Part shown: in pieces, positions 47,072-58,037 of the stretch
Numbering within the stretch: position 1 is the stretch's first letter
Layout: each line of letters opens with the position of its first letter
Assembly (NCBI RefSeq): GCF_000314795.2
Contig: NZ_KB373315.1
Location: 308,501-372,500, forward strand
DNA: 64,000 nt
Reading direction: 5' to 3'
Source of the DNA: Streptococcus sp. F0442
GTDB taxonomy: Bacteria; Bacillota; Bacilli; Lactobacillales; Streptococcaceae
Translations under genes and position numbers: made by a program
The notes under the pieces: generated by a model
Told to the model about the DNA's origin: nothing
The model's input: only the letters and a program-made list of their open reading frames with translations
The model's database searches: none

Positions 47072-47635
47072 ATGGATCTGGAGCAACTGAAGAAAGATGT
47101 AAAAGAAATCCTAGCCGATGTACTAACTAAGAGTCGACTCCGTCAAGGGCAGATTCTAGTCCTAGGCTTGTCTTCAAGTGAAGTTGCAGGAGGGCAAATT
47201 GGAAAAGCTTCCAATATTGACATTGCGGAGGCCATTGTCAAAACCTTGCTGGATGAGTTAAATGCTAAAGGAATTTATCTAGCTGTACAAGGCTGCGAGC
47301 ATCTCAATCGGGCCCTAGTGGTCGAGCGGGAATTAGCAGACAAGAAGGATCTAGAAATCGTCAATGTCCTTCCAAGTCTCCATGCGGGAGGAGCTGGACA
47401 ACTCGCTGCTTTTAAGTATTTTAAGGATCCTGTTGAAGTGGAGTTTATCACAGCCCAAGCGGGACTAGACATCGGAGATACCTCGGTTGGGATGCATGTC
47501 AAACATGTGCAAGTTCCGATTCGTCCTGTCTTGCGTGAACTAGGGGAAGCCCATGTCACAGCCCTGGCCAGTCGGCCAAAATTGATCGGTGGCTCTCGTG
47601 CTCTATACCAAGACGATCCTATTCGGAAATCCTAA
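47072..47635 (+). CDS. UPF0340/TIGR01440-family protein
   Basis: 187 residues with [33 protein letters not shown] and [20 protein letters not shown]. Enzyme fold of unknown function. Three bases separate it from the ECF gene, so it belongs to the truA operon. Confidence 0.88.
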   Translation: MDLEQLKKDVKEILADVLTKSRLRQGQILVLGLSSSEVAGGQIGKASNIDIAEAIVKTLLDELNAKGIYLAVQGCEHLNRALVVERELADKKDLEIVNVLPSLHAGGAGQLAAFKYFKDPVEVEFITAQAGLDIGDTSVGMHVKHVQVPIRPVLRELGEAHVTALASRPKLIGGSRALYQDDPIRKS

Positions 47636-47638
47636 TTT

Positions 47639-47667
47639 AAACTAGCTTTTAGGGGCTAGTTTTTTTG
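47639..47667 (+). terminator. Terminator of the truA operon
   Basis: AAACTAGC / GCTAGTTT stem followed by T7. Confidence 0.85.
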
Positions 47668-47763
47668 GATGAAAAGAGAGGCAAACACGTTTTAAAACTT
47701 GCTTTTTCAAAGTTTTGTGGTAAAATTATAAGGAATGACTATATTATTTTAAGGAGAGACAGA

Positions 47764-49047
47764 ATGTCTGTATCATTTGAAAACAAAGAAACTAACCACG
47801 GTGTGTTGACTTTCACCATCAGCCAAGAGCAAATCAAAGCTGCTTTGGACCGTGTGTTTGAATCAGTTAAGAAAACTTTGAACGTACCTGGATTCCGTAA
47901 AGGTCATATTCCACGTCCAATCTTCAACCAACGTTTTGGTGAAGAAGCTCTTTACCAAGATGCTTTGAACGATCTTCTTCCAGCAGCATACGAAGCAGCT
48001 GTTAAAGAAGCTGGAATCGAAGTTGTAGCACAACCAACTTTTGATGTTGTTTCTATGGAAAAAGGCCAAGACTGGACTTTGACAGCCACTGTTGTGACAA
48101 AACCTGAAGTAAAATTAGGTGCTTACAAAGACCTTGAAGTATCAGTAGAAGTTTCTAAAGAAGTAACAGATGCTGATGTGGATGCTCGTATCGAACGCGA
48201 ACGCAACAACTTGGCTGAATTGGTTGTTAAAGAAGGTGCTGCTGCAGAAGGCGACACAGTTGTGATCGACTTCGTAGGTTCTATCGATGGTGTTGAATTT
48301 GACGGTGGTAAAGGTGAGAACTTCTCACTTGGACTTGGTTCAGGTCAATTCATCCCAGGTTTCGAAGACCAATTGGTTGGACACTCTGCTGGTGAAACAG
48401 TTGACGTGATCGTAACCTTCCCAGAAGACTACCAAGCGGCTGACCTTGCAGGTAAAGAAGCAAAATTCGTGACAACAATCCACGAAGTAAAAGCAAAAGA
48501 AGTACCAGCTCTTGACGATGAATTGGCAAAAGATATCGATGAAGAAGTTGAAACTCTTGCTGAATTAAAAGAAAAATACCGTAAAGAATTGGCAGAAGCT
48601 AAAGAAGAAGCATACAACGATGCAGTAGAAGCAGCAGCGATCGATCTTGCCGTTGAAAATGCTGAAATCGTTGAACTTCCAGAAGAAATGATCCACGAAG
48701 AAGTACACCGTTCAATCAACGAATTCCTTGGAAATATGCAACGTCAAGGAATCTCACCTGAAATGTACTTCCAAATCACTGGAACAACTCAAGATGATCT
48801 TCACAAACAATATGAAGCAGAAGCTGAAAGCCGCACGAAGACAAACCTCGTGGTTGAAGCAGTAGCCAAAGCAGAAGGCTTCGAAGCAACTGAAGAAGAA
48901 ATCAATGCTGAAATCGAACAATTGGCAGCAGATTACAACATGCCAGTTGAACAAGTTCGCAACCTTCTTTCACCAGAAATGTTGAAACATGACATCACAG
49001 TGAAGAAAGCCGTGAACGTAATCACAAGCACAGCAAAAGTAAAATAA
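47764..49047 (+). CDS. tig: Trigger factor
   Basis: Ribosome-bound chaperone and prolyl isomerase. 427 residues from ATG 47764 (AAGGAGAGA upstream): ribosome-binding loop [12 protein letters not shown] (about 43-54), FKBP domain ([20 protein letters not shown], about 160-240) and helical C-terminal arms. The open frame extends to 47665 but lacks homology there. Confidence 0.97.
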   Translation: MSVSFENKETNHGVLTFTISQEQIKAALDRVFESVKKTLNVPGFRKGHIPRPIFNQRFGEEALYQDALNDLLPAAYEAAVKEAGIEVVAQPTFDVVSMEKGQDWTLTATVVTKPEVKLGAYKDLEVSVEVSKEVTDADVDARIERERNNLAELVVKEGAAAEGDTVVIDFVGSIDGVEFDGGKGENFSLGLGSGQFIPGFEDQLVGHSAGETVDVIVTFPEDYQAADLAGKEAKFVTTIHEVKAKEVPALDDELAKDIDEEVETLAELKEKYRKELAEAKEEAYNDAVEAAAIDLAVENAEIVELPEEMIHEEVHRSINEFLGNMQRQGISPEMYFQITGTTQDDLHKQYEAEAESRTKTNLVVEAVAKAEGFEATEEEINAEIEQLAADYNMPVEQVRNLLSPEMLKHDITVKKAVNVITSTAKVK

Positions 49048-49055
49048 TTTAGAAT

Positions 49056-49086
49056 AAAAAGAAGAGTCGTGAGACTCTTCTTTTTC
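49056..49086. terminator. Palindromic terminator after tig
   Basis: AAAAAGAAGAGTC / GACTCTTCTTTTT around GTGA; symmetric, so it can act on both strands. Confidence 0.88.
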
Positions 49087-49272
49087 TGATTTCATGGAGA
49101 ATCCTGGAATTTTCCTTTGACGAAAGGGGAAATTTATCGTACAATAGAGTGTAACGATAAAATTTGTGATAGATTTGGCTACTAGAAGTTTTCAATCTAT
49201 CATTTAGGATGGGATGAGGTTTGAGACCGGATCCTTCTCCATTTAGGAAATGAAACATAAGGAGATTTACCC

Positions 49273-49854
49273 TTGGAATTAGAAGTATTTGCTGGACAAG
49301 AAAAAAGTGAACTTTCTATGATTGAAGTGGCGCGTGCGATTTTGGAATTGCGCGGACGTGACCATGAAATGTACTTTAGCGATCTTGTAAATGAAATTCA
49401 AAATTACCTTGAAAAATCAAATAGCGAGATCCGTGAAGCTCTTCCATTGTTCTACACTGAATTGAATGTGGATGGAAGCTTTATCCCACTTGGGGATAAC
49501 AAATGGGGTCTTCGTTCTTGGTATGCGATCGATGAAGTCGACGAAGAAATCATCGCTCTTGAAGAAACGGATGAAGATGAAACTCCTAAGAAACGCAAGA
49601 AAAAACGGGTTAACGCCTTCATGGATGGAGATGACGATGCGATCGATTACAACGATGATGATCCAGAAGACGAAGAAGTTTACGAAGCAGATCCGGCTCT
49701 TTCATACGATGAAGAAAATCCAGATGATGAAAAGAGTGAAGTCGAAGCTTACGATGCTGAAATCAATGAAATCGTACCAGATGATTTGGGTGAAGAAGTT
49801 GAATTGAGCGAAGAAGACGACGAAGAAGAGGATTCTGAAGACGAGGAAGAATAA
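49273..49854 (+). CDS. rpoE: RNA polymerase delta subunit
   Basis: 193 residues from a TTG start after AAGGAG. N-terminal HARE-HTH domain (about 1-90: [20 protein letters not shown]) and then a KKRKKK patch and a long Asp/Glu tail, as in all delta subunits. It raises polymerase recycling and promoter selectivity. A leader of about 110 bases precedes it, with TTTGACGAAAGG and ACAATAG promoter-like elements near 49118-49146. Confidence 0.95.
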   Translation: MELEVFAGQEKSELSMIEVARAILELRGRDHEMYFSDLVNEIQNYLEKSNSEIREALPLFYTELNVDGSFIPLGDNKWGLRSWYAIDEVDEEIIALEETDEDETPKKRKKKRVNAFMDGDDDAIDYNDDDPEDEEVYEADPALSYDEENPDDEKSEVEAYDAEINEIVPDDLGEEVELSEEDDEEEDSEDEEE

Positions 49855-49861
49855 TCATTAT

Positions 49862-49893
49862 GAAACAGGGAAATTGTTCCTTGTTTCTTTTTG
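49862..49893 (+). terminator. Terminator after rpoE
   Basis: GAAACAGGGAA / TTCCTTGTTTC stem, ATTG loop, T-run. Confidence 0.88.
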
Positions 49894-49964
49894 TTTTCAT
49901 TGAAAAAGGTGGTAAAATAGAGTATGATGAACGTGTAAGTATTCCCAAATAGGAGGTGTTCCAA

Positions 49965-50660
49965 ATGGACTTTCGTTTAGATGACAGTTTAGTAGATGTC
50001 GGCATTGACACGGTTGTGGTCGGCATAGCTAAACATGTGGATCCTCAAGCTGTTTTACCTGTCGCTTTTCTGGAAAAAAAGCAAGCAATGGAAGAATGGG
50101 CGCTCCAGTGTCAGCTGGAAGAAGTCTCAGACTCAGCGGTTGTTACAGGCTATACAGATTTGTTGCAAAAGGTAGGGCGCAGTACCAAGAAAAATCCGCC
50201 AACGATTCTTGCCCTTATCCGAAACATCCAGCATCGTGGTACTCTTCCTCAGATCAATAGTATCATTGACATTTATAATGTTGAATGTCTGAGATCTTAT
50301 CTCGCTATTGGAGGACACGATCTGGATAAGATTGAAGGTCCGATTGAATTTACAATCAGTCAAAGAGAAGATCTCTTCTTCCCCATCCTTTCTAGCGAAA
50401 AGCATGTGGCACCGACAGATCCCGTCTACAGAGATCAAAAAGGGGTTCTAGCTTGGTTAGATGTGCGTGATAGCGACCTTTACAAATTTGAGGAGACAAC
50501 CAAAAACGCCCTCTTTGTCATCCAAGGAAACCAAGAGACCTCAGTAGAGATGCGCTTGGAAGCGCTGGAACGAATCCACAGGGATCTTGTTTCCTGCATG
50601 CCTGATCTTCAATTTGAGAAATTTCTCATCACACAAAATGGCGTGGAGCCAGCCTCTTAA
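49965..50660 (+). CDS. B3/B4 tRNA-binding-domain protein
   Basis: 231 residues from ATG 49965 after TAGGAGGTG. It resembles the B3/B4 editing-like domain of phenylalanyl-tRNA synthetase beta as a stand-alone protein (PTILALIRNIQHRGTLPQIN, IDIYNVECLRSYLAIGGHD, DPVYRDQKGVLAWLDVRDSD). Such proteins may edit mischarged tRNA or bind amino acids; function not established. Confidence 0.85.
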   Translation: MDFRLDDSLVDVGIDTVVVGIAKHVDPQAVLPVAFLEKKQAMEEWALQCQLEEVSDSAVVTGYTDLLQKVGRSTKKNPPTILALIRNIQHRGTLPQINSIIDIYNVECLRSYLAIGGHDLDKIEGPIEFTISQREDLFFPILSSEKHVAPTDPVYRDQKGVLAWLDVRDSDLYKFEETTKNALFVIQGNQETSVEMRLEALERIHRDLVSCMPDLQFEKFLITQNGVEPAS

Positions 50661-50693
50661 GCATATGAAAATCATTTTCATGAAAGTTTCAGT

Positions 50694-52446
<1,753 letters not shown>

Positions 52447-52451
52447 GAATC

Positions 52452-52483
52452 AAGGGTCAGGTTTCGTGACCTGATCCCTTTTG
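52452..52483 (+). terminator. Terminator after pyrG
   Basis: AAGGGTCAGGT / ACCTGATCCCTTT stem with six-base loop. Confidence 0.85.
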
Positions 52484-52568
52484 TGAAGAAATAACAAACA
52501 TTGAAAAAAGTTTGAAAAAAATCTTGACAAACATGTGGATGATTGATATACTAGTAAAGTACTCAATC

Positions 52569-52654
52569 GCGGGGATGGCGGAATTGGCAGACGCGCAGGA
52601 CTAAGGATCCTGTGACCGCTTTAGGTCGTGAGGGTTCAAGTCCCTCTCTCCGCA
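52569..52654 (+). tRNA. tRNA-Leu (anticodon AAG)
   Basis: Acceptor GCGGGGA/TCTCCGC, D-arm GGCAGACGCGC, anticodon stem CAGGA/TCCTG around CTAAGGA, long variable arm (class II), and T-arm GAGGG-TTCAAGT-CCCTC. CCA is not encoded. Own promoter TTGACA (52524) - 17 - TATACT (52547), and a terminator AAGACAGC / GCTGTCTT follows (52665-52690). Confidence 0.95.
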
Positions 52655-52664
52655 TCGGATAATC

Positions 52665-52690
52665 AAGACAGCTTCGGCTGTCTTTTTTTG
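52665..52690 (+). terminator. Terminator of tRNA-Leu
   Basis: AGACAGC-TTCG-GCTGTCT with T7. Confidence 0.9.
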
Positions 52691-52736
52691 TTTTTCAAAA
52701 CTTTATGATAGAATAGGTGTGAGATGAGGTGTGAAT

Positions 52737-53189
52737 ATGAAGAAGAACTATCTGGTTTTGATCAATGGGCTCCTAGCGCTCGTAGGAAGTGCCATTGATT
52801 TTTTTGCTCCAGTCATGATTTTGGCCATGAGGCTTGCTGCTCATGAAGATTTCGGAAGTGCCTTGATGGCTTTAATTAGCTGGAACTTCTTTGTCTGTAT
52901 TCTAGCCATCGCTTCTAGGTGGCTCCTAAAAGATGAAAAGAGGATTCATAAGTGGATTCCCAATCTTTTTCTGGTAGCGGGTCTCATTCTTTTACTTGCG
53001 AATCTCCTTATTTTGTCTTGGAGCTTTCCGTATCTTGAAAGCCCTTTGATGTGGCTATTTGGAAACATCTTTGGGAAAGTTCATGAATTAACTTATTTCT
53101 TCTATTCTCAATGGGTCGCAGGAGGATTCCTAGTGATTTCCGGGATTGCATTTTTAGTTTCATTAAAAAATTTTAAAGCAGAGGATTAA
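52737..53189 (+). CDS. Four-helix membrane protein of unknown family
   Basis: 150 residues from ATG 52737 with four hydrophobic helices (YLVLINGLLALVGSAIDFFA; ALISWNFFVCILAIAS; LFLVAGLILLLANLLILSW; GGFLVISGIAFLVSL). No motif that I recognise. It stands alone between tRNA-Leu and fba, with its own terminator AAGAGGGAGC / GCTCCCTTCTT at 53191-53216. Confidence 0.7.
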   Translation: MKKNYLVLINGLLALVGSAIDFFAPVMILAMRLAAHEDFGSALMALISWNFFVCILAIASRWLLKDEKRIHKWIPNLFLVAGLILLLANLLILSWSFPYLESPLMWLFGNIFGKVHELTYFFYSQWVAGGFLVISGIAFLVSLKNFKAED

Positions 53190-53190
53190 A

Positions 53191-53216
53191 AAGAGGGAGC
53201 TTGGGCTCCCTTCTTT
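53191..53216 (+). terminator. Terminator after the small membrane protein gene
   Basis: AAGAGGGAGC-TTGG-GCTCCCTTCTT with T-run. Confidence 0.85.
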
Positions 53217-53384
53217 TGCGTTTCTATGGGCTGTAGAAGTCTTGGGAAAGTAAGCATTCCTCCTCATTTATCATAAGAAAGTGCTTAAAGCTACAGGAAA
53301 AGCTAGCATTTTCAATGAAAAAGTGATAAAATAAACAATGTAAGTGGAATCAACCCCACAAAAATTTATAGGAGGCCTATCCAA

Positions 53385-54266
53385 ATGGCAATCGTTTCAG
53401 CAGAAAAATTTGTCCAAGCAGCTCGTGACAATGGTTATGCAGTTGGTGGATTTAACACAAACAACCTTGAGTGGACTCAAGCTATCTTGCGTGCAGCAGA
53501 AGCTAAGAAAGCTCCAGTACTTATCCAAACTTCTATGGGTGCTGCTAAATACATGGGTGGTTACAAAGTTGCTCGCAACATGATCGCTAACCTTGTAGAA
53601 TCAATGGGTATCACTGTACCAGTTGCTATTCACCTTGACCATGGTCACTACGACGATGCTCTTGAATGTATCGAAGCTGGTTACACTTCAATCATGTTTG
53701 ACGGTTCACACCTTCCGGTTGAAGAAAACCTTAAATTGGCAAAAGAAGTGGTAGAAAAAGCTCACGCTAAAGGTATCTCAGTAGAAGCTGAAGTTGGTAC
53801 TATCGGTGGTGAAGAAGACGGTATCATCGGTGATGGTGAATTGGCACCAATCGACGATGCTAAAGCAATGGTTGCTACAGGAATCGACTTCTTGGCTGCA
53901 GGTATCGGTAACATCCACGGTCCTTACCCAGCAAACTGGAAAGGTCTTGACCTTGATCACTTGAAGAAATTGACTGAAGCTGTACCAGGATTCCCAATCG
54001 TATTGCACGGTGGATCAGGTATCCCTGATGATCAAATCCAAGCAGCGATCAAACTTGGTGTTGCGAAAGTTAACGTGAACACTGAATGCCAAATCGCATT
54101 TGCAAATGCTACTCGTCAATTCGTACGTGAATACGATGCAAACGAAGCAGAATACGACAAGAAGAAACTCTTCGACCCACGTAAATTCTTGAAACCAGGT
54201 TTCGATGCAATTACAGTAGCTGTTGAAGAACGTATCGACGTATTCGGTTCAGAAGGCAAAGCTTAA
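53385..54266 (+). CDS. fba: Class II fructose-bisphosphate aldolase
   Basis: Glycolytic zinc aldolase cleaving fructose 1,6-bisphosphate. 293 residues with zinc ligands in IHLDHGHYDDALEC, VEAEVGTIGGEEDG and the phosphate-binding GGSGIPDDQI. Strong AGGAGG before the ATG and codon use of a highly expressed gene. In other streptococci the 3' end of this gene is itself an integration site, but no att copy is seen here. Confidence 0.97.
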   Translation: MAIVSAEKFVQAARDNGYAVGGFNTNNLEWTQAILRAAEAKKAPVLIQTSMGAAKYMGGYKVARNMIANLVESMGITVPVAIHLDHGHYDDALECIEAGYTSIMFDGSHLPVEENLKLAKEVVEKAHAKGISVEAEVGTIGGEEDGIIGDGELAPIDDAKAMVATGIDFLAAGIGNIHGPYPANWKGLDLDHLKKLTEAVPGFPIVLHGGSGIPDDQIQAAIKLGVAKVNVNTECQIAFANATRQFVREYDANEAEYDKKKLFDPRKFLKPGFDAITVAVEERIDVFGSEGKA

Positions 54267-54292
54267 TTTAGCTGAACAAAACAAAGTAGAAG

Positions 54293-54317
54293 CCTGCCCC
54301 TAAGGGCAGGTTTTTTT
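54293..54317 (+). terminator. Terminator after fba
   Basis: CCTGCCC-CTAA-GGGCAGG with T7. Confidence 0.95.
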
Positions 54318-54398
54318 GTGTCTTAAGGAAACTATTTAACAGAATTTTTGATTAAAAGTTTCATTTTAAGAGAGAAATCTCTAATTTCATAATCAATA

Positions 54399-54436
54399 AG
54401 CAAACGCTTGCATTCCTATTTTTATTAGATTATAAT
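54399..54436 (+). promoter_or_regulatory. ABC-exporter promoter with cre site
   Basis: TTGCAT (54408-54413) and TATAAT (54431-54436), spacing 17. AGCAAACGCTTGCA at 54399-54412 matches the cre consensus with one mismatch and covers the -35, so CcpA repression is expected. A leader of about 100 bases follows. Confidence 0.7.
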
Positions 54437-54545
54437 AGGTTGGTATAAAGCCTTCTGTAATAATATTGAGAAAGTGTAGAAAGTAAGGATTTAGAATATT
54501 TGTAGTCAAAAATACAATGTTGCTTCTTACGATAGGGAGATAGAT

Positions 54546-55538
54546 ATGGCAATGATAGAAGTGCAACATCTTCGGAAAAATTTTGTGAAGACAGTTAAGG
54601 AGCCGGGGTTAAAGGGAGCCTTGCGCTCCTTTATTCATCCTGAAAAGCAGACCTTTGAAGCGGTCAAGGATTTAACTTTTGAAGTTCCAAAAGGGCAGAT
54701 TTTAGGATTTATCGGGGCAAATGGTGCTGGGAAGTCAACCACCATCAAAATGCTGACAGGAATTTTGAAGCCCACATCTGGCTTTTGTCGGATTAACGGC
54801 AAGATTCCCCAGGATAATCGCCAAGATTATGTCAAGGATATTGGAGTCGTTTTCGGACAACGCACCCAGCTATGGTGGGATTTAGCTCTGCAAGAGACCT
54901 ACACGGTTTTGAAAGAGATCTATGATGTACCGGACTCGCTTTTCCATAAGCGCATGGATTTTTTGAATGAAGTTTTGGATTTGAAGGAATTTATCAAGGA
55001 TCCTGTGCGGACTCTTTCACTAGGTCAACGGATGCGGGCGGATATTGCGGCTTCCTTGCTTCACAATCCCAAAGTTCTCTTTTTAGATGAACCGACTATT
55101 GGTTTGGATGTGTCGGTCAAGGACAACATTCGCCGGGCTATCACCCAGATTAATCAGGAGGAAGAGACAACGATTCTCTTGACTACTCATGATTTGAGTG
55201 ATATTGAGCAACTCTGTGATCGGATTTTTATGATTGATAAGGGGCAAGAGATTTTTGATGGGACGGTTAGCCAGCTCAAGGAAACCTTTGGCAAGATGAA
55301 GACTCTCTCCTTCGATCTGACGCCAGGTCAAAGTCATCTCGTCTCCCATTATGAGGGCTTGCCTGATATGTCCATTGATAGACAAGGAAATAACCTGACT
55401 ATTGAATTCAATAGTTCCCGCTACCAGTCAGCTGATATTATCAAGCAAACCTTATCTGATTTTGAAGTCCGTGATTTGAAGATGGTAGATACGGATATTG
55501 AAGATATTATCCGTCGCTTCTATCGAAAGGAGCTCTAA
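54546..55538 (+). CDS. ABC-2 type exporter ATP-binding protein
   Basis: 330 residues: Walker A GANGAGKST (about 57-65), signature TLSLGQRMRADIAASLLH, Walker B VLFLDEPTIGLD, H-loop LLTTHDLSD, plus a C-terminal extension. The signature LSLGQ and FGQRTQLWWDL Q-loop are typical of the subfamily that pairs with DUF990-type permeases. It is the first gene of a three-gene operon. Confidence 0.9.
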   Translation: MAMIEVQHLRKNFVKTVKEPGLKGALRSFIHPEKQTFEAVKDLTFEVPKGQILGFIGANGAGKSTTIKMLTGILKPTSGFCRINGKIPQDNRQDYVKDIGVVFGQRTQLWWDLALQETYTVLKEIYDVPDSLFHKRMDFLNEVLDLKEFIKDPVRTLSLGQRMRADIAASLLHNPKVLFLDEPTIGLDVSVKDNIRRAITQINQEEETTILLTTHDLSDIEQLCDRIFMIDKGQEIFDGTVSQLKETFGKMKTLSFDLTPGQSHLVSHYEGLPDMSIDRQGNNLTIEFNSSRYQSADIIKQTLSDFEVRDLKMVDTDIEDIIRRFYRKEL

Positions 55539-55539
55539 G

Positions 55540-56358
55540 ATGGTCAAATTGTGGAGACGTTATAAACCCTTTATCAATGCAGGGATTCAGGAGTTGATTA
55601 GCTATCGAGTTAACTTTATTCTCTATCGGATTGGTGATGTCATGGGGGCTTTTGTCGCTTTCTATCTCTGGAAGGCTGTCTTTGACTCCTCCCAGGAGCC
55701 TTTGATTCAGGGCTTCAGTATGGCAGATATCACTCTCTACATCATCATGAGTTTTGTGACCAATCTTTTGACCAGGTCTGATAGCTCCTTTATGATAGGG
55801 GATGAGGTCAAGGATGGCTCCATTATCATGCGCTTGCTGAGACCAGTGCATTTTGCGGCCTCTTACCTTTTCACCGAACTTGGCTCCAAGTGGTTGATTT
55901 TTATCTCTGTTGGACTGCCATTTTTAAGTGTCATTGTTTTGATGAACATCTTATCTGGGCAAGGTATTGTAGAAGTGTTGGGATTAACTGTCCTTTATCT
56001 CTTTAGCTTAACTCTGGCTTATCTGATTAACTTTTTCTTTAATATCTGCTTCGGATTTTCAGCCTTTGTATTTAAAAATTTATGGGGTTCCAATCTACTC
56101 AAGACTTCAATAGTGGCCTTTATGTCTGGCAGTTTGATTCCCTTGACGTTTTTTCCAAAGGTGGTTTCAGATATTCTCTCCTTATTGCCATTTTCATCCT
56201 TAATTTACACTCCGGTTATGATCATTATTGGGAAATACGATGCCAGTCAGATTCTTCAAGCACTTTTGCTTCAGTTTTTCTGGCTTATAGTGATGGTGGG
56301 CTTGTCTCAGTTGATTTGGAAACGAGTCCAGTCATTTATCACCATTCAGGGAGGTTAG
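55540..56358 (+). CDS. ABC-2 type permease (DUF990-like), subunit 1
   Basis: 272 residues from ATG 55540, one base after the ATPase stop (AAGGAGC upstream inside that gene). Six hydrophobic helices; the N-terminal word FINAGIQELISYRVNFILYRIGD is typical of these permeases. Forms a heterodimer with the next gene. Substrate unknown. Confidence 0.85.
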   Translation: MVKLWRRYKPFINAGIQELISYRVNFILYRIGDVMGAFVAFYLWKAVFDSSQEPLIQGFSMADITLYIIMSFVTNLLTRSDSSFMIGDEVKDGSIIMRLLRPVHFAASYLFTELGSKWLIFISVGLPFLSVIVLMNILSGQGIVEVLGLTVLYLFSLTLAYLINFFFNICFGFSAFVFKNLWGSNLLKTSIVAFMSGSLIPLTFFPKVVSDILSLLPFSSLIYTPVMIIIGKYDASQILQALLLQFFWLIVMVGLSQLIWKRVQSFITIQGG

Positions 56359-56359
56359 G

Positions 56360-57145
56360 ATGAAAAAATATCAACGCATGCATCTGATTTTTATCAGACA
56401 ATACATCAAGCAAATCATGGAATACAAGGTGGATTTTGTGGTAGGCGTGTTGGGAGTCTTTCTGACTCAAGGCCTAAACCTCTTGTTTCTCAATGTCATC
56501 TTTCAACACATCCCCTCGCTAGAAGGTTGGACCTTTCAAGAGATTGCCTTTATCTATGGATTTTCCTTAATTCCAAAGGGATTAGATCATCTCTTTTTTG
56601 ACAATCTCTGGGCTTTAGGTCAACGACTAGTTCGAAAAGGGGAGTTTGACAAGTATCTGACTCGTCCTATCAATCCTCTCTTTCACATCCTCGTTGAGAC
56701 CTTTCAGATTGATGCCTTGGGTGAACTCTTGGTCGGTGGTATTCTATTAGGAACAACAGTAACTAGCATCTCTTGGACTCTTCCAAAATTCCTGCTTTTC
56801 CTAGTTTGTATTCCTTTTGCGACCTTGATTTACACTTCTTTAAAAATCGCGACATCCAGCATCGCTTTTTGGACCAAGCAGTCAGGTGCCATGATTTACA
56901 TTTTCTATATGTTCAATGATTTTGCCAAGTACCCGATTTCCATTTATAATTCGCTCCTTCGTTGGTTAATTAGCTTTATTGTGCCTTTCGCCTTTACGGC
57001 CTACTATCCTGCCAGCTATTTCTTGCAGGACAAGGATGGACTCTGGAATATTGGTGGTTTGATTCTGATTTCTCTTATCTTCTTTTGTATCTCTTTAAAA
57101 CTTTGGGACAGGGGGTTAGATGCCTACGAAAGTGCTGGTTCGTAA
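56360..57145 (+). CDS. ABC-2 type permease (DUF990-like), subunit 2
   Basis: 261 residues, six helices, with IRQYIKQIMEYKVDFVVGVLG and FIYGFSLIPKGLDHLFFDNLW. ATG lies one base after the previous stop behind GGGAGG. Second half of the exporter. Confidence 0.85.
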   Translation: MKKYQRMHLIFIRQYIKQIMEYKVDFVVGVLGVFLTQGLNLLFLNVIFQHIPSLEGWTFQEIAFIYGFSLIPKGLDHLFFDNLWALGQRLVRKGEFDKYLTRPINPLFHILVETFQIDALGELLVGGILLGTTVTSISWTLPKFLLFLVCIPFATLIYTSLKIATSSIAFWTKQSGAMIYIFYMFNDFAKYPISIYNSLLRWLISFIVPFAFTAYYPASYFLQDKDGLWNIGGLILISLIFFCISLKLWDRGLDAYESAGS

Positions 57146-57183
57146 GAGCTAAAGTAAGACTAAAACCAAGAAAAGATTTTGTA

Positions 57184-57645
57184 ATGTTTGTTATTGAAGA
57201 AGTCAAGAGTGAAGATCAAAAAATGGCAGTTGTCGCTGAGATTTTAAAGGATTTGCCAGAATGGTTTGGAATACCAGAAAGCACGCAAGCCTACATCGAA
57301 GGAGCTAAGGATTTACGAGTTTGGGCTGCTTATCAAGAAAGTGATGTAGTAGGGTTTATAAGTTTATCGTATTCGAGTGAAGAATGTGCTGAAATTGACT
57401 GTCTAGGCGTGAAAAAATCATTCCAAGGTCAAGGAATTGGAAGGGAATTAATTACGACTATAGAAAGAGAAGCAGTCAAACAAGTGGACTACCTACAGGT
57501 CAAAACAGTCGCAGAAGGTTCAAATAAAGATTATGACCGAACAAATGTCTTTTATCGCAGTCTTGGTTTTAAAAAATTAGAGATTTTTCCGCAACTATGG
57601 GATCTTAAAAATCCTTGTCAGATTTTGATTAAAAAGATCAACTAA
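57184..57645 (+). CDS. GNAT-family acetyltransferase
   Basis: 153 residues from ATG 57184. The acetyl-CoA site reads KKSFQGQGIGRELITTIE; FYRSLGFKKLE near the end is the usual last strand. Only 38 bases after the exporter but with a poor ribosome site; likely reads from the same transcript. Substrate unknown. Confidence 0.8.
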   Translation: MFVIEEVKSEDQKMAVVAEILKDLPEWFGIPESTQAYIEGAKDLRVWAAYQESDVVGFISLSYSSEECAEIDCLGVKKSFQGQGIGRELITTIEREAVKQVDYLQVKTVAEGSNKDYDRTNVFYRSLGFKKLEIFPQLWDLKNPCQILIKKIN

Positions 57646-57691
57646 AAGTGCTTGACATCCGCTATCATAGTGCTATACTATAAGGGTAATC

Positions 57692-57764
57692 GCCGATTTA
57701 GCTCAGTTGGTAGAGCAACGCACTCGTAACGCGTAGGTCACAGGTTCGATCCCTGCAATCGGCA
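57692..57764 (+). tRNA. tRNA-Thr (anticodon CGT)
   Basis: Acceptor GCCGATT/AATCGGC, D-arm GCTC-AGTTGGTA-GAGC, anticodon loop CTCGTAA, T-arm CAGG-TTCGATC-CCTG. CCA is not encoded. Own promoter TTGACA (57652-57657) - 16 - TATACT (57674-57679). Confidence 0.95.
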
Positions 57765-57778
57765 TCAAATGATATCAG

Positions 57779-57806
57779 AAAAAGCCCTTGTAATTGGGCT
57801 TTTTTG
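57779..57806 (+). terminator. Terminator of tRNA-Thr
   Basis: AAAAGCCC-TTGTAATT-GGGCTTTTTT. A related hairpin (AAGCCC-TTGTAAC-GGGCTT) recurs at 62110-62126. 57807-58037 holds no gene. Confidence 0.85.
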
Positions 57807-58037
57807 ATTTTTGTAGTTAAAATTATAAAAGTTGTCGAATGTTATCAAATTCATCTTTTATTTTCCCTTGTAATGTATGATCGTATCCTTAGATCATATG
57901 GGAATGGCTTTATCGATATTCTAGAGCAGTTTTTATTGATTTTAATATTGAAAAGGAGAATAGCTAATTAGTTTTCTTTAGGTTAGAATGTTTATTTAAC
58001 TCGTCAATGGTTGCAAAGAGTCTATTATGTTTACTAT

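Noticed and set aside
49749..50026. Minus-strand serine-rich frames opposite the rpoE tail
   Set aside because: Antisense of the GAA/GAC-rich acidic tail; low-complexity artefact.
53385..54317. fba 3' end as an integration site
   Set aside because: Known in other streptococci, but no second copy of the fba tail and no integrase were found here.
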